Shown here: piece by piece, positions 20,805 to 30,849 of the stretch | How positions within the stretch are numbered: the first letter of the stretch is position 1 | How the letters are laid out: every line of letters begins with the position of its first letter | Assembly: GCA_037447655.1 (NCBI GenBank) | Contig: JBBHKE010002998.1 | Coordinates: 42,224 to 80,734, forward strand | Source of the DNA: Zygnema cylindricum | Lineage: Eukaryota; Streptophyta; Zygnematophyceae; Zygnematales; Zygnemataceae | DNA length: 38,511 nt | Reading direction: 5' to 3' | Notes under the pieces: model-generated | Databases searched by the model: none | What the model was told of the DNA's origin: nothing | Seen by the model: only the letters and a program-made list of their open reading frames with translations | Program-made: the position numbers and the translations under genes

Positions 20805-21791
20805 TGTTATTTTTGGAAAGCTTTAAGTCTCACCAAATTTATAGGATGGCTGAAAAATAGATCTATAGGGACACGTGTCGTCACTTGAAGCACAGTTCAG
20901 GTTTTTTTGAATGGTACCGACAACGCAGCTGCGACGCAGATGGAACAAGCGCAGCTGCGGTTATTTCTGATATGGTCTGTACATACGAACGTTGCCTGTG
21001 CCGCAACGGGACAAACGTTACTCTAGATATTTTGGTATAAGACAACGCAGTTGCTACGTAACAAGACAAACGCGGCTGCGGTGTTTTTTGGTATTAGACA
21101 GCGTAGCTGCTACGAAGCCGCAGATATTTGAATGTGATTAGGAATCAGATTGCGCTACTACGGTTGATATGAATCATATTGCGCTACTACGGTTGATATG
21201 AATTAAGTCAACGGACGAGATTCATAAGAGAACAATTAAGTGACTCAACAGCAAGATGGAAGTACCCAGACATTTGTCACTAAGCCGACGACAAGTATTT
21301 GAACAAATCACCTGTATGGAATTCTCAGTAATATTGATTCTACAGTGATAGATTAGTTTTAGCATGATTAGGAGCACTTGACCTTAGTGGAACTTTAGTT
21401 CTTTGGACGTATCTCTTAGGGACACTTCAATCGACGGTATAACACTATGAAGTAGGACAACTCAGTGTAGAGTATAAAACTTAGGACGTAGAACATTTTA
21501 TGTATCCAAATATCTAGACTGTGAAATCTGCATACTGTTTTTGGGAAACTTCTGATTTACCTATTTTGATGTATGCTGGATCAATTGAGCAGAAACTTTG
21601 GGAGTTGTAAGTTTTGTTTTACTCTATACTATGGTATAGCTTGTGTAAGTTTTAGATCTTTGTGACAGAATTGGTGCTGTGCCTAAAACAACTGTTTGAT
21701 AGGATTATTGATAAGCTTCTAAGAGTGAGATTATGTCTACTTCCACTACTACTGCTAATGCTCCACCTTCTCCAGTGGTTGTATAACAACA
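20805..21791 (+). repeat. 3' LTR of A+
   Basis: It runs from TGTTATTTTTGG to ...GTATAACAACA, 987 bases, and matches the A- LTR along its length. It ends flush against LINE codons at 21792. It carries the CAGCTGCG-type array (20925-21125), a 29-base tandem duplication (21149-21206) and a gag start (ATG near 21733) closed by TAA before the LTR end. Confidence 0.88.
21149..21206 (+). repeat. 29-base tandem duplication in LTR
   Basis: The unit starting ATTGCGCTACTACGG occurs twice in a row, at 21149 and 21178, with one or two differences. It is absent from the A- LTR and from F. Confidence 0.8.
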
Positions 21792-22883
21792 GCTAAAGCG
21801 GCTTTTTTGGGTAGTTGGGCTTTAGTGGCGCCCGCCATCACTTCTCGTTTTATAACAAATGATGTTCCCATTCTAGCCCTAGTCGTCCCTAAAGTAGAGG
21901 ACAATCTTTTTCATTTTCATCAAGCTTTTCTCTCCGCTTGTGCACTCCTTCCGCCTTATGTACGAAAATAAACTCCACCTTTTGCGTCTCTTATTGTTGA
22001 CAATAATTACCATGTGCAGCAACACAAATCCGAGTAGTTGGTAGTCGCTGAATTCCATGGTTTATTAAATGCGCTACCTTCAGCTCATTCCCGTGCTCGT
22101 TTTCGTTCGTATTCTGGGCCTGGTGCTGGTGCGCGGTTACACGCAACACCTATTTTTGCGACACTTTGTATGACCTCTGACCAGTTCACCTCTGCTATCC
22201 GCCTCTGTTTGGGTTTGCCTCACCCTCCGCTTCTTGGGCGTCCCAACTGTGTTTGCAACAAACCTATTGACTCCGACGACATCCATTTACTTCGTTGCTT
22301 GCGGGGGGGTGAATGTACCGTCGCGCATGATTTGGTTCGTGATGTGATTGCTGCGACTTGTGTCGAAGCAGGCTACATTGTGAAGGAGGAGGTTTGTCAT
22401 ATCTTACCTCCTTGTTCCCAATCTGGTGGTCCCCGAAGTCCTCGGGTTGACTTAGTTTTCCTCGACGGGACTGGGCGGACCTTAGGTGATGTGGTCCCCA
22501 CTGATCCGACTGGGACCTACATTTCTTCTCGCGCGGCAGTGCATACAGGCGTGGCGTCTCAGGACGCAGCGGCATCTAAGGAAAGGGATTACGCTCAGCG
22601 AGACCCGGCGGACCAGTTTGTCCCATTTGCATCAGAGATTTTTGGTTCCTTGGACAAGTCTTTCAATGATTTTCTTCGCAACTGTGCTAAGAGAGCTTTT
22701 GAATCCAGGGATCCAGGGAGTCCTCCCCAAAGCCTCCTCCTTGCTTTTTACCGTCAGAGTGTATCAGTTGCCCTTCAACGAGCGCAAGCTCCAACCTTTC
22801 TCCGTCGAAGCACGGTGGCGGATGATAGGCGGTGCCTCCCAGATCTTCCTCCACGGGATCCAGTCCACATCCACGATCTTTAG
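21792..22883 (+). pseudogene. LINE C-terminal part with R2-like endonuclease domain
   Basis: In phase with the RT that stops at 4755, the frame resumes AKAAFLGSWALVA. It has stops at 21969 (TAA) and 22035 (TAG), then is open to 22883. A CCHC group (CVC...HLLRC, about 22249-22302) is followed by RVDLVFLDG (about 22440-22465), then an Asp in GDVV 12 residues after the first, and a Lys-containing KERDY (about 22578). This order matches the CCHC plus PD-X(12-14)-D endonuclease of R2-like LINEs, which nicks the target DNA. PD is VD here, so the site may be altered. Confidence 0.75.
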
Positions 22884-23141
22884 AGATGTGGAATTTAGTT
22901 TGTTAGGGTTGTGGGGCATCATATAGAGTGGGTTTTTCTTTTTTGCCTAGTCATCTGTGGTTTTTTGTTCAGTCTTGCTTGTTAGCCTAGTTGCTTTTGG
23001 TTTCCTCATTTGTTTGTTTTGTTTTGCTTTAGTAACTGTTGGTTGTTGTAGTCTTCAAATGTTATATTTCCTTTTTTTACCCCCTTTGTACTTTGATGGG
23101 TTTTCCATCGCACTTTCTCAAATAAAGTTTTCCTTATCGTA
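22884..23141 (+). terminator. LINE 3' UTR with poly(A) signal
   Basis: The stretch is T-rich with TTTGTTTTGTTTT runs and a single AATAAA (23121-23126) followed by GTTTTCC. Nothing coding is seen. The 3' boundary is approximate. Confidence 0.5.
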
Positions 23142-24282
23142 AGTTGTGTTTTGGGCTTTTCATGTGATCTATTTAGATCGCTACTTTGATCAACGACCTT
23201 CCGATCGTCCGAATTTGACAGTGTAAATAAAAATTCTTGGTCCGATTGTTTTAATTGGTCCAAAGAGGTCCAAATTTAATATGGGTCTTAAGGTCATACT
23301 GTGTGTTTTGCATACAATAGGCATATTGTATGGGCCTACTTTGACCTACTTTTGAACTATGTTATAAACCAAGCGAGAACCAAGGACTACAGTACAGTAC
23401 TCCATACGGATTGCAAAAAAAATGTGGACTGGCGGCCCAAAGCATAAGGATATGCCACACTATAAGGTAAAGGAACGAATATCGTGGCGCGGAGGTAAGC
23501 CTCTTAAGGTACAGTCCCATGTAATTGAAACTTAGTGAACTTACTCTGGATTGTAGCAAAGATTCTCCGTACAGTGTTTTCAAGTGTCCCAATGCGTGAC
23601 GATTATATACGTCGACAATTCCCGTGGCGGCTGTGAAACGTCTACAATCTGTCTTTACGCGCCTTATTTTTTATAACTTTTTGGAACGTCGCAACTCGCA
23701 AGACACATCGTATTCTTTTAAAATTTAAACATTTTGTTAAGTCGCGTGTCTTTGCGTGACATGACAAAAGTACGACCTTCCACCCATGGCTAAACAAGAT
23801 GCTTTTGCGTTTGCCTCTCATGTTCGGTCACCGTGAATGGTTATAAAATTCTTCAATGATTCTCAAATGCCAGAAAAAGTGCTTATATACTTTCAGCGGT
23901 GGTTAAAAATCAACGCTCCAAATGTTTATTCACGCTCCCTACAGGTGAACTTTGAGCCACCTAGTGAGAGAATGCGAAATGGTGAAGTTTGAAAGGGTGA
24001 ATGGGGCGCAAGGTGACAGTTGACAGAAGTAGTGAGAGCGAGCTGCAGCAACGCCTTTGCAAAATTTTCATCTTTGCAACCTTGAGACTAGTTCAAAAAA
24101 AAAAGCCGTATTAGATGCAAGCGGACAAAAAGAAACAACCGTGTATTTTTTCTCGTTGTAAAAAACATTTTGAAAACTTTTGACACGTCCGAATATGTCT
24201 TTCTATTTGTGAAGTGGTGTTACTTTATTTTAGAACACATTTTCGATATGTTTGTAGATAAAGTTTGAAGATGACGTGGTAG
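23142..24282. other. Spacer without recognisable gene
   Basis: No domain, RNA gene or long frame can be supported. It is AT-rich. It may be host DNA flanking the LINE or an old unrecognised repeat. Confidence 0.45.
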
Positions 24283-25279
24283 TGTTGTTTTGAAAAGTTT
24301 GTTTTGTGCGTACGCGACATTTTGTGCGCTTGCGATTGTTCGAGTGTAATGGAATTTAATGCGGAGGTTCAAATGGACTCCCAAGTTGGGGGAGCGAATG
24401 TATTGATAAAACAAAAGTGACATAAGGGACTTGGTGAGTGGCATGAAAAAGCATTGAGAAATGGACGGCGGATCGCGAAGCGATCCGATGTTAAATAAAC
24501 AAAAAGCTGAAATATGAGCCGCCGGTACGGCACAGCTGCGAGGCACACGAGACAACGCACCTGCGGTTATTTTGAATATGATCTGTAAGAACAATCAGCT
24601 GACGGAGCTGCGGATAATATGAATATGATCTGGTACAAGACAACGCAACTGCGATTGGTATGAATCAAGTCGGCGGACGAAAATTCATAAGGAGATCGAA
24701 AGTAACTAAGCAAGTTCATAAGAGAACAATTAAGTGACTCAACAGCAAGATGGAAGTACCCAGACATTTGTCACTAAGCCGACGACAAGTATTTGAACAA
24801 ATCACCTGTATGGAATTCTCAGTAATATTGATTCTACAGTGATAGATTAGTTTTAGCATGATTAGGAGCACTTAGACCTTAGTGACAGTTTAGTTCTTTT
24901 GGACGTATCTCTTAGGAACACCTATATCGGCGGTACACCACTATGTAGTAGGACAGCTGAGTGAAGAGTATAAGACTTAGGACGTAGAACATTTTATGTA
25001 TCCAGACTATGTAATCTGCATACTGTTTTTGGGAAACCTATGAGTTGCATATCTTGGTGTTTGTTGGATCAATTAAGCTGAAACTTTGGAAGTTGTCATT
25101 CTTTGTGATATTCTATACTGTGGTAAAGTTTGAAGCAGTTTAGTTTATTTTATCAGACTTGGTGATCTGTAGAAAATAGCTGTTGGATTAATGTTTTGAT
25201 AGGTTTCTATGAGTGAGAATATGTCTACTTCCACTACTACTCCTGACGCTCCACCTGCTCCAGTGGTCATAGAACAACA
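24283..25279 (+). repeat. LTR of element F, mixed C-like and A-like
   Basis: It starts TGTTGTTTTGAAAAG and for about 130 bases resembles the C LTR (11163). From about 24515 it follows the A LTR through AAGATGGAAGTACCCAG and the gag-start region (ATG near 25221) to ...GAACAACA at 25279. Total length is 997 bases, like the A LTR. The bases before it are GGTAG. A hairpin CGGATCGC-GAA-GCGATCCG is at about 24472-24490. Confidence 0.6.
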
Positions 25280-25926
25280 CAAAAGGCATACCAGGTATAT
25301 TTATGGGGTATGATGATCATGCAAAGGGTTATAAAGTATATGACATTAAGAGAAATAGAGTCGTGGTAGCCGAAAACATCATAGTGAAGGAAGAGGGAAA
25401 AGGAGTAGATGTATTTAGTTAGCGTACAGATGAAAAGAAAGATCGAAGTGTTGATTATATCTTTTTAGAGGAAAATCCTATGTTTTTGAAGAAAAATATA
25501 GAAAATGCATCTATATCAAATCAAAGTGACTTGCAATCATCATCTCCAAACACAAGAAGTGATTTGCCAAAAAGAGTTGCAGACTCTCCTCTACCTCAAG
25601 CCAAAATTGAATCACAAGAAGAATCCCATGTATCAAGGAAGAGGACCCAACCATCTATACCAGCGATAAAATTTCCAGGTGGAGTTAGGCGAGGTGCACG
25701 ACTCAAGGGAGAAAATGCAACCTTAGCTCACTCAACACACATTGAAGAGCCTTAAACATTGGCAAAAGCTTTTTCGAGTAATGAGAGGGAACATTGGGTG
25801 GAAGCAGTCAATGAAGAAATTAAGTCCATCATGGAGGCCCAAACTTGGGATCTAGTTGAACTTTCTCCATTAAGAAAGGCTATAGGAAGCAAATGGGTGT
25901 TTAAATTAAAATTGTACCCAGATAAA
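25280..25926 (+). pseudogene. Element F integrase end, linker and RT start
   Basis: Directly after the LTR the frame reads KGIPGIFMGYDDHAKGYKVY, the C-terminal end of copia integrase. Gag, primer site, protease and the integrase core are missing. A linker follows (stop near 25420, open 25480-25755, ending TAA), then in the same frame the RT opening HWVEAVNEEIKSIMEAQTW, KAIGSKWVFKLKLYPDK. It is cut at 25926 and joined to D gag on the other strand. Confidence 0.8.
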
Positions 25927-26429
25927 GTAGGAAGCCCTCTCATTAGAATCATAGCTTGATGATAAGGAGGAAAACTCCCCCCGGAACATGCATTCACCGA
26001 CAATAGAAGTTTCAAGCGATTACAATATGAATTCATGTCACCCCTAGTATATTTATAGTCCCAAATTTTTCTAGCAGTTACAACCTCATTCTGCTCGCTA
26101 GCTAAGATATAAGATTTACTCAAAGCCTTCCATATTTCGGATGCCGTAGAGATATTGATATATATCATGTTAAGGCCTTTTGACAAAAGTAACTTCCAAA
26201 CATGTAATGCATCTTCATTTTTCTTTCCAAACTCTAGATTTGTATCCGGAACGATACCAGAAATCACATCATACAATTTCAATTGTTTCAAATAAGACTT
26301 AGTCAAATCCGCCCAATAAAGATACTTTTGCCCATTAAACACCAGGATCTATGACGGAGGGCCCGTCACTTGTTGATTTGAGGCAGCTGGTGCCACTGAA
26401 GAAGATGACGAAGCACCGGCAGTTGCCAT
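25927..26429 (-). pseudogene. D gag fragment, copy 1
   Basis: The start codon (26429) lies in the LTR and the frame crosses into VTGPPS, then a TAG, then ILVFNGQKYLYWADL. The reading is open through IWKALSKSYILASEQNEVV and LILMRGLPT-type gag text to the junction at 25927, where it runs into the antisense of F RT. Unlike copy 2 it has CAG instead of TAG near 26096 and no frameshift, so this end derives from a less decayed gag. Confidence 0.75.
26356..26370 (-). other. D primer-binding site, decayed
   Basis: AGTGACGGGCCCTCC follows the LTR end ...CAACA. It matches the B/E primer site at 11 of 15 positions, with GGGCCC kept. The same sequence is at 31571-31585. Confidence 0.5.
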
Positions 26430-27386
26430 GATAATCAATTATGCAAAGAGGAAACTCTCACGAAATCCCACAAACAACCAACTTCACAATGAAGCCCCTA
26501 GCAAATCAGACACACCATAGGTCTTTAAATTTACCACAATATAGAATATACATCAAAGAAGCCACATCTTGAATTTCACAAGGTTTTGTCAAAAGATCAC
26601 AATGATCTTATAATTCAAAAGAACCCAGAAACTGCTTCGCAGTTTTTCCTACACAACAATCCTAATTCCTAAAACAATCTAAGTCCTACATATACAAGTG
26701 AGCCTACAGCTAAACACGCCGTACCATAAATACCATGGTCCATTACTACACTATCCTCATTAAAAAAAACCCCACCGTCAACCGTACATAATATATTTAC
26801 AACGATTAAGGGGTAGAGAACCGCTAACATGAAATAGTGCGCGGTTAAAGTTCGTATACTGAAATGATGGCGCAGTCGAGAATTGTCTTCCAAAAATGAC
26901 AGCTGACTCCGTACGCCGTCTGCGTATGCTTTCATCACTGAAGATGAACCTCCATGTGTACCTTCGGTCCTCAGTTGAAATTGTACTTCTTCTTCTGGAA
27001 CTACCAGACTTGACTTCCTCATAGACCAACACGTGTGTCTGAAGTGCACCGAGTCTGTGTACTCTCTTTGGAGTTACATACTCACTAAATCATGTCCTCG
27101 TCAATTTATCTTCACACAAACTGATTCATATTCATAACACCTTACTTGCGTAGACTGGAATAGCTGTTATGACTATGCTAGGACTGCTATGACTGCTATG
27201 ACTGCTATGATTTGTCAGCGCAACTGTGATATTAGAGCAACGCAGCTGCGATGTTTGATCAGCGGAGCATAGCAACACAACAACAAGTGTAGAGTGCTCA
27301 AGATTTCCAGCTACGATGTCAGACTTAGCGCAGCATGACACCATAGCAGCAAGATATAGAGAGGACTTAAGGTTTCCAAAAAAACA
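26371..27386 (-). repeat. D LTR, copy 1
   Basis: The minus strand runs TGTTTTTTTGGAAACC to ...AATCAACA, 1016 bases, flanked by the polypurine tract CTAAAGG-like side at 27387 and primer site at 26370. It encodes 59 bases of gag. Frames of 65-126 codons inside it look like chance. It has a GACTGCTAT triplet repeat (27182-27208). Confidence 0.85.
27182..27208. repeat. GACTGCTAT minisatellite in D LTR
   Basis: The 9-base unit GACTGCTAT occurs three times in a row, with a partial fourth. The same array is at 32397-32423 in copy 2. Confidence 0.8.
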
Positions 27387-27396
27387 CTCCCCTAAA
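27387..27396 (-). promoter_or_regulatory. Polypurine tract of D
   Basis: The minus strand TTTAGGGGAG lies before the LTR start TGTTT. A copy is at 32602-32611. Confidence 0.8.
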
Positions 27397-27409
27397 CCTT
27401 TAGACTCTC

Positions 27410-28430
27410 TCAGCCACTGAGTCCACATTCCTCCCTATAAAACTTTAACATAGGTGCAGGTAAAGGCTTAGTTATCATATCTGTTACCATCTTCTCATCC
27501 GGAAGGTAACTTAGCCTTAAAATTGTGTTCATCACCTTCTCTCTTACAAAATGCAGCTTGATGTCAATGTGTTTGCTTTTGAAGTGATGACTCAGGTTCG
27601 ATGCAATTGCAATAGCTGCCTGGTTGTCACACCACAATATTTAAGGTGCGGATTGCATAAAATGAAGTCTTGAAGGAGAGATTACACCCATCGTAACTCC
27701 TTAACAGTTGAGCTCGCTACCATATATTCAGCCTCCATTGTAGACTGAGCTATTACTTTTTGAAGCTTGCTGCTCCAGCAGGATGTTCCACTTCCAATCT
27801 TCAAAATGAATCCGGTTGTGGAACGGCGACTTGGAATGTTTCCGTAGCTAGCATCGCTCCATGTCCGAATTTTGGCTTCATCTCCACCGAGAGCAAGTCA
27901 AAGATTCCGTGTCACTGCAAGGTATCGAATAACCCTCTTTGCTGCCTCCCAATCTGATTTCCTTGTATTCTATAAACTCTGACTCAATACACCAACTGTT
28001 GCCGCAATATCCGGCCTCGCGCTGTTCATGAAGTAGATGAGGCTCTCAACAATCTGTCAGTAAGGAATGGTGGCCATAAAATTTGCCTCCCTTGAATCTA
28101 AGATGTCATCAAAGATGAATCCCCCATTCTTCTCCATATCTACCACTTTTTGCTTAAATTCCATGGGAGTGGCACTTCCATTTGCCTCTGCCATGCCAAA
28201 TTTTTCAAGCACATTTCTTATCGCTTCCCGCTACGCTAGATTGATTGTTTTCCGATCTCTATCCCTTTCTACTTGAATTCCAAGAATATACCTTGCCTCA
28301 CCTTAATCCTTCATCTCAAATCTTGAATTCAAGGCTGCCTTGATTTTGTTAATGTCATTTATTGACTTGCTTAACAGTAGCAAATCATCTACACATACAG
28401 CAATATAAATGATCCTATCTTCCCCTTCTA
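27410..28430 (-). pseudogene. D RT palm and RNase H, copy 1
   Basis: The RNase H end is open at 27637-27410 (WCDNQAAIAIAS, HHFKSKHIDIKLHFVREK, DMITKPLPAP). Upstream on the minus strand the STMEAEYMV-like block, GSGTSCWSSKLQK-like text and a VDDLLLLSKS-type block (about 28375-28400) are recognisable, but stops such as those at 27640, 27900 and 28300 break them. It is identical to 32625-33645. Confidence 0.75.
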
Positions 28431-29345
28431 TAACATAAATTGAGTGATCTGAGCTAGTCCTAACGAATCTATTCCGGTTAGAAACTCATCTAGTTTTAGA
28501 TTACACTGACGTGGAGCGTGCTTCAGACTGTACAAGGATTTCAACAACTTACAAACCAGATTTAATTTTCCGGTATCTTCATACATTTCATGTTGCTTCA
28601 TATAAATAACTTCCTTTAGATCTCCATTCAAGAAAGTTGTCTTAACATCCATTTGATGTAATCCCATATCTTCAATTGCCGCTAATGACAACAAAATTCT
28701 AACAGTTGGAAATTGGAAAACCGAAGAGAAAGTCTCTTCATAGTCAATTCCCTCCTTCTGACTATAGCCTTTAGCAACAAGTCTAGCTTTATATCTTTCA
28801 ATAGAGTTATCTGGATTTAACTTGACTTTAAAGACCCACTTAGAATCGATGGCCTTTCGATCTGGCGAAAGCTCCACAAGCTCCCACGTTTGAGCCTCCA
28901 TTATCGATCGCATTTCATCGTTAACTGCGGAGATCCATTGATCCTTTTCCGGTGCTGAAAAAGCATCCTGTATTTCGACTGGTTCCATCGTGCAGGTAGA
29001 CAATAGAGCAGCCTCGCAGCTTCGCAACTTTGCAGCGTTGCAGCTTCGCAGCAGCCTCGCAACTTTTGAGTTTTGCAGTTTCGCATTTTTCACCAGGTTC
29101 CAGCGTGATGACAGAAAATAGAGCAGCTTCGCAGTTTCGCAGCCTGCTGCTTTGCCTTCTTCCCCCCGAAAAATCTGAGGCTTGAATTGTTGGATCCGTA
29201 GGTTGTCGCCGAGGAAGAGGAGGTGGAGGAGGAGGAGGAGTATCCTCCACACGTGGACCAGCCGAAGTGTCCAAAGATTAACTAAGTGAAGTGAGAGGAA
29301 CACTTTCAAAAATAACATATTATTTGATTTTGGAATCTTTTTCAA
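28428..29345 (-). pseudogene. D reverse transcriptase start with repeat-rich linker, copy 1
   Basis: The open frame joins an unusual linker to RT. RT text: DQWISAVNDEMRSIMEAQTW, DSKWVFKVKLNPDNSIERYK, SVFQFPTVRILLSLAA, HQMDVKTTFLNGDLKE and LLKSLYSLKHAPRQC. The linker (28980-29170) carries GCAGCTTCGCA-type units giving CEAA/KLRSCEA peptides in two frames. A proline-rich PPPPPPPLPRRQ text in another frame (near 29200-29240) shows a frameshift. It is identical to 33643-34560. Confidence 0.8.
28981..29150. repeat. GCAGCTTCGCA-rich tandem repeat in D linker
   Basis: Units of GCAGCTTCGCAACTTTGCA type recur. A longer unit beginning GGTTCCA and passing through AATAGAGCAGC(C/T)TCGCAG occurs at about 28981 and 29096, about 115 bases apart. 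It lies between integrase and RT. A copy is at 34196-34365. Confidence 0.7.
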
Positions 29346-30384
29346 AATCTGTCATACCAAAAACATCTACCGATATGCCCTCTTCCTTAACTTGAATATT
29401 TCTAGCAGTCTAAAGAGTATTCCTATCCGTATTAAATACTCTATAGCCCATGGATTCATCATCATAACTCATAAAAATTCCGGGAATCGATTTCGGACTA
29501 AGCTTAGAAATAGGGAGATTATCCAAAATAAAACATTTACTCCCAAAAACTCGGAAGTGACTAACATTCGGTTTTCTTCCGATCCACACTTCATATGGTG
29601 TTTTCCCTTTTACTGCTCTAGTCTCTATTCTATTCCTAATATACTACGCACACGAGAAATCCTCACCCAAAAAATTGAAATTTATTCCCGTATCTAGTTA
29701 CATAGATTTTGAACTTTCCGTAAGAGTTTGGTTAAGTCATTCGGATACTCCACTCGGTTCCAAAGTATAAAGAACTGTAAATTGTCGCGAAATGCCATTG
29801 TCTTTTAAATAATTAGATTATGTATGACAAATATATTCCCCTCCGTTGTCGGACCGAAGGGAAAAGATCGGTTTCCCATGAAGTTTTTCGGCCTATACCC
29901 GAAAATGCTTAAAATGAGTAAGCACTTCACTCTTTTCTTTCATAAAGTAAACCTTGCAATATCTTGAGAAGTCATCCGTAAAAGTGACCAAAAACCGGTT
30001 GCCACTGAGTGAAGGAACTTTTGATGGTCCCCACACATCCGAATGAATAATTTGCAGCAAATCCATGGCCCGGTTATCAGCTTCTTAAGGTAGTGGCAGC
30101 TTATGACGTTTTCCCAAAGCACATCCATCACATACATGGGAATCTGTTTGTCCTAATTTTACACCATCAATCATATTTTGCTTTACCATTTTATCAAGCC
30201 TTTCATGATGAACATGACCGAGCCTCTTATGCCACAAAACATTTTCCGGAAGGACACTAGAGTATGCAAAGTCAATTTCATTAGCCAAGTCCATCCGGTA
30301 CATCAAGGTTCGGCCTCTAGTTCCTACCAAAGCTACCCTCCAACCTTTGCTACTACCTTTTCCCATTCTTTTGTAAAATTTCAA
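29346..30384 (-). pseudogene. D integrase, broken
   Basis: The zinc-binding block LWHKRLGHVHHERLDKM with CDGCALGKRHKLPLP is at about 30240-30085. The core is spread over other frames: a TDVWGP-like region near 30020-30040, SDNGGEY-like near 29840, and the C-terminal DDESMGYRVF-like block near 29440-29470. Stops and shifts abound. The right part (to 29667) is duplicated at 34561-34882. Confidence 0.7.
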
Positions 30385-30832
30385 AACCTTTCATTTCTGC
30401 TACCGAAATGGAAAAAATTTTTTTTGTAAACTTTGGGATATAGAGAACATCATGCAAGGTTCTCTTTACAATCTGACCATTGATGTCACATGCTAACTCC
30501 ACGCTTCCCTTTGCCGTAGCCTCCACACCGCTGTCATCGGCGCAATAAATCCGACGAGTGGGAATTGGAGTAAGCGTTTTGAAGTAAGCCCGGTTGCCGC
30601 ATATGTGGGAGGAGCATCCGGAGTCCACAATCCATGCGTTCTCTCGAGGTCCCTCGATGAGATCTTTTGCAAGAGCAAAGAACTCATCATCATCCGTTTG
30701 TGGAAATCTGACCACATCTTCCTTTTCTTCCGGCGGTTCATTTTGTGACGTCTCATCAAATGCAAGGAACGCCGCATTTTTAACGGGCAGTTTTGATGTC
30801 AAAAATTTTGGAGATGAATCCTCCGATTGCAC
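30353..30832 (-). pseudogene. D protease
   Basis: The open frame contains the aspartic protease active site NAWIVDSGCSSHICGNRAYF (near 30620) and continues IYCADDSGVEATAKGSV, VKRTLHDVLYIPKF, MKGFEILQKNGKR. The catalytic Asp-Ser-Gly is intact. A one-base shift near 30355 separates it from the integrase N-terminus. In the family it would cut the Gag-Pol polyprotein. Confidence 0.8.
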
Positions 30833-30849
30833 CCTCCATCCTGCATGAT

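Larger units (their letters stand above)
21792..23141 (+). mobile_element. LINE, 3' part
   Basis: It contains the C-terminal coding region and a T/G-rich 3' UTR. AATAAA at 23121-23126 lies near the apparent end. No poly(A) tail or target duplication is clear. It completes the LINE begun before 4755. Confidence 0.7.
25927..29667. repeat. Direct repeat, copy 1 (about 3.74 kb)
   Basis: It matches 31143-34882 at offset 5215 (5216 before a one-base indel). It spans part of D gag, an LTR, the RNase H and RT region and part of integrase. The first 186 bases show about seven substitutions and one indel; after about 26112 I found no difference in the compared stretches and all predicted frames are identical. 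Confidence 0.9.

Noticed and set aside
22264-22926. Minus-strand 103-codon and plus-strand 146-codon frames.
   Set aside because: Both overlap the LINE endonuclease frame, which has recognisable motifs; these do not.
27182-27208. CRISPR-like short repeats.
   Set aside because: The 9-base units are contiguous with no spacers, so this is a minisatellite in an LTR.
26669-27428. Open frames of 84-126 codons on the minus strand, repeated at 31884-32643, looking like a small membrane protein.
   Set aside because: They lie wholly inside the D LTR, have no recognisable domain, and occur twice only because the LTR is duplicated.
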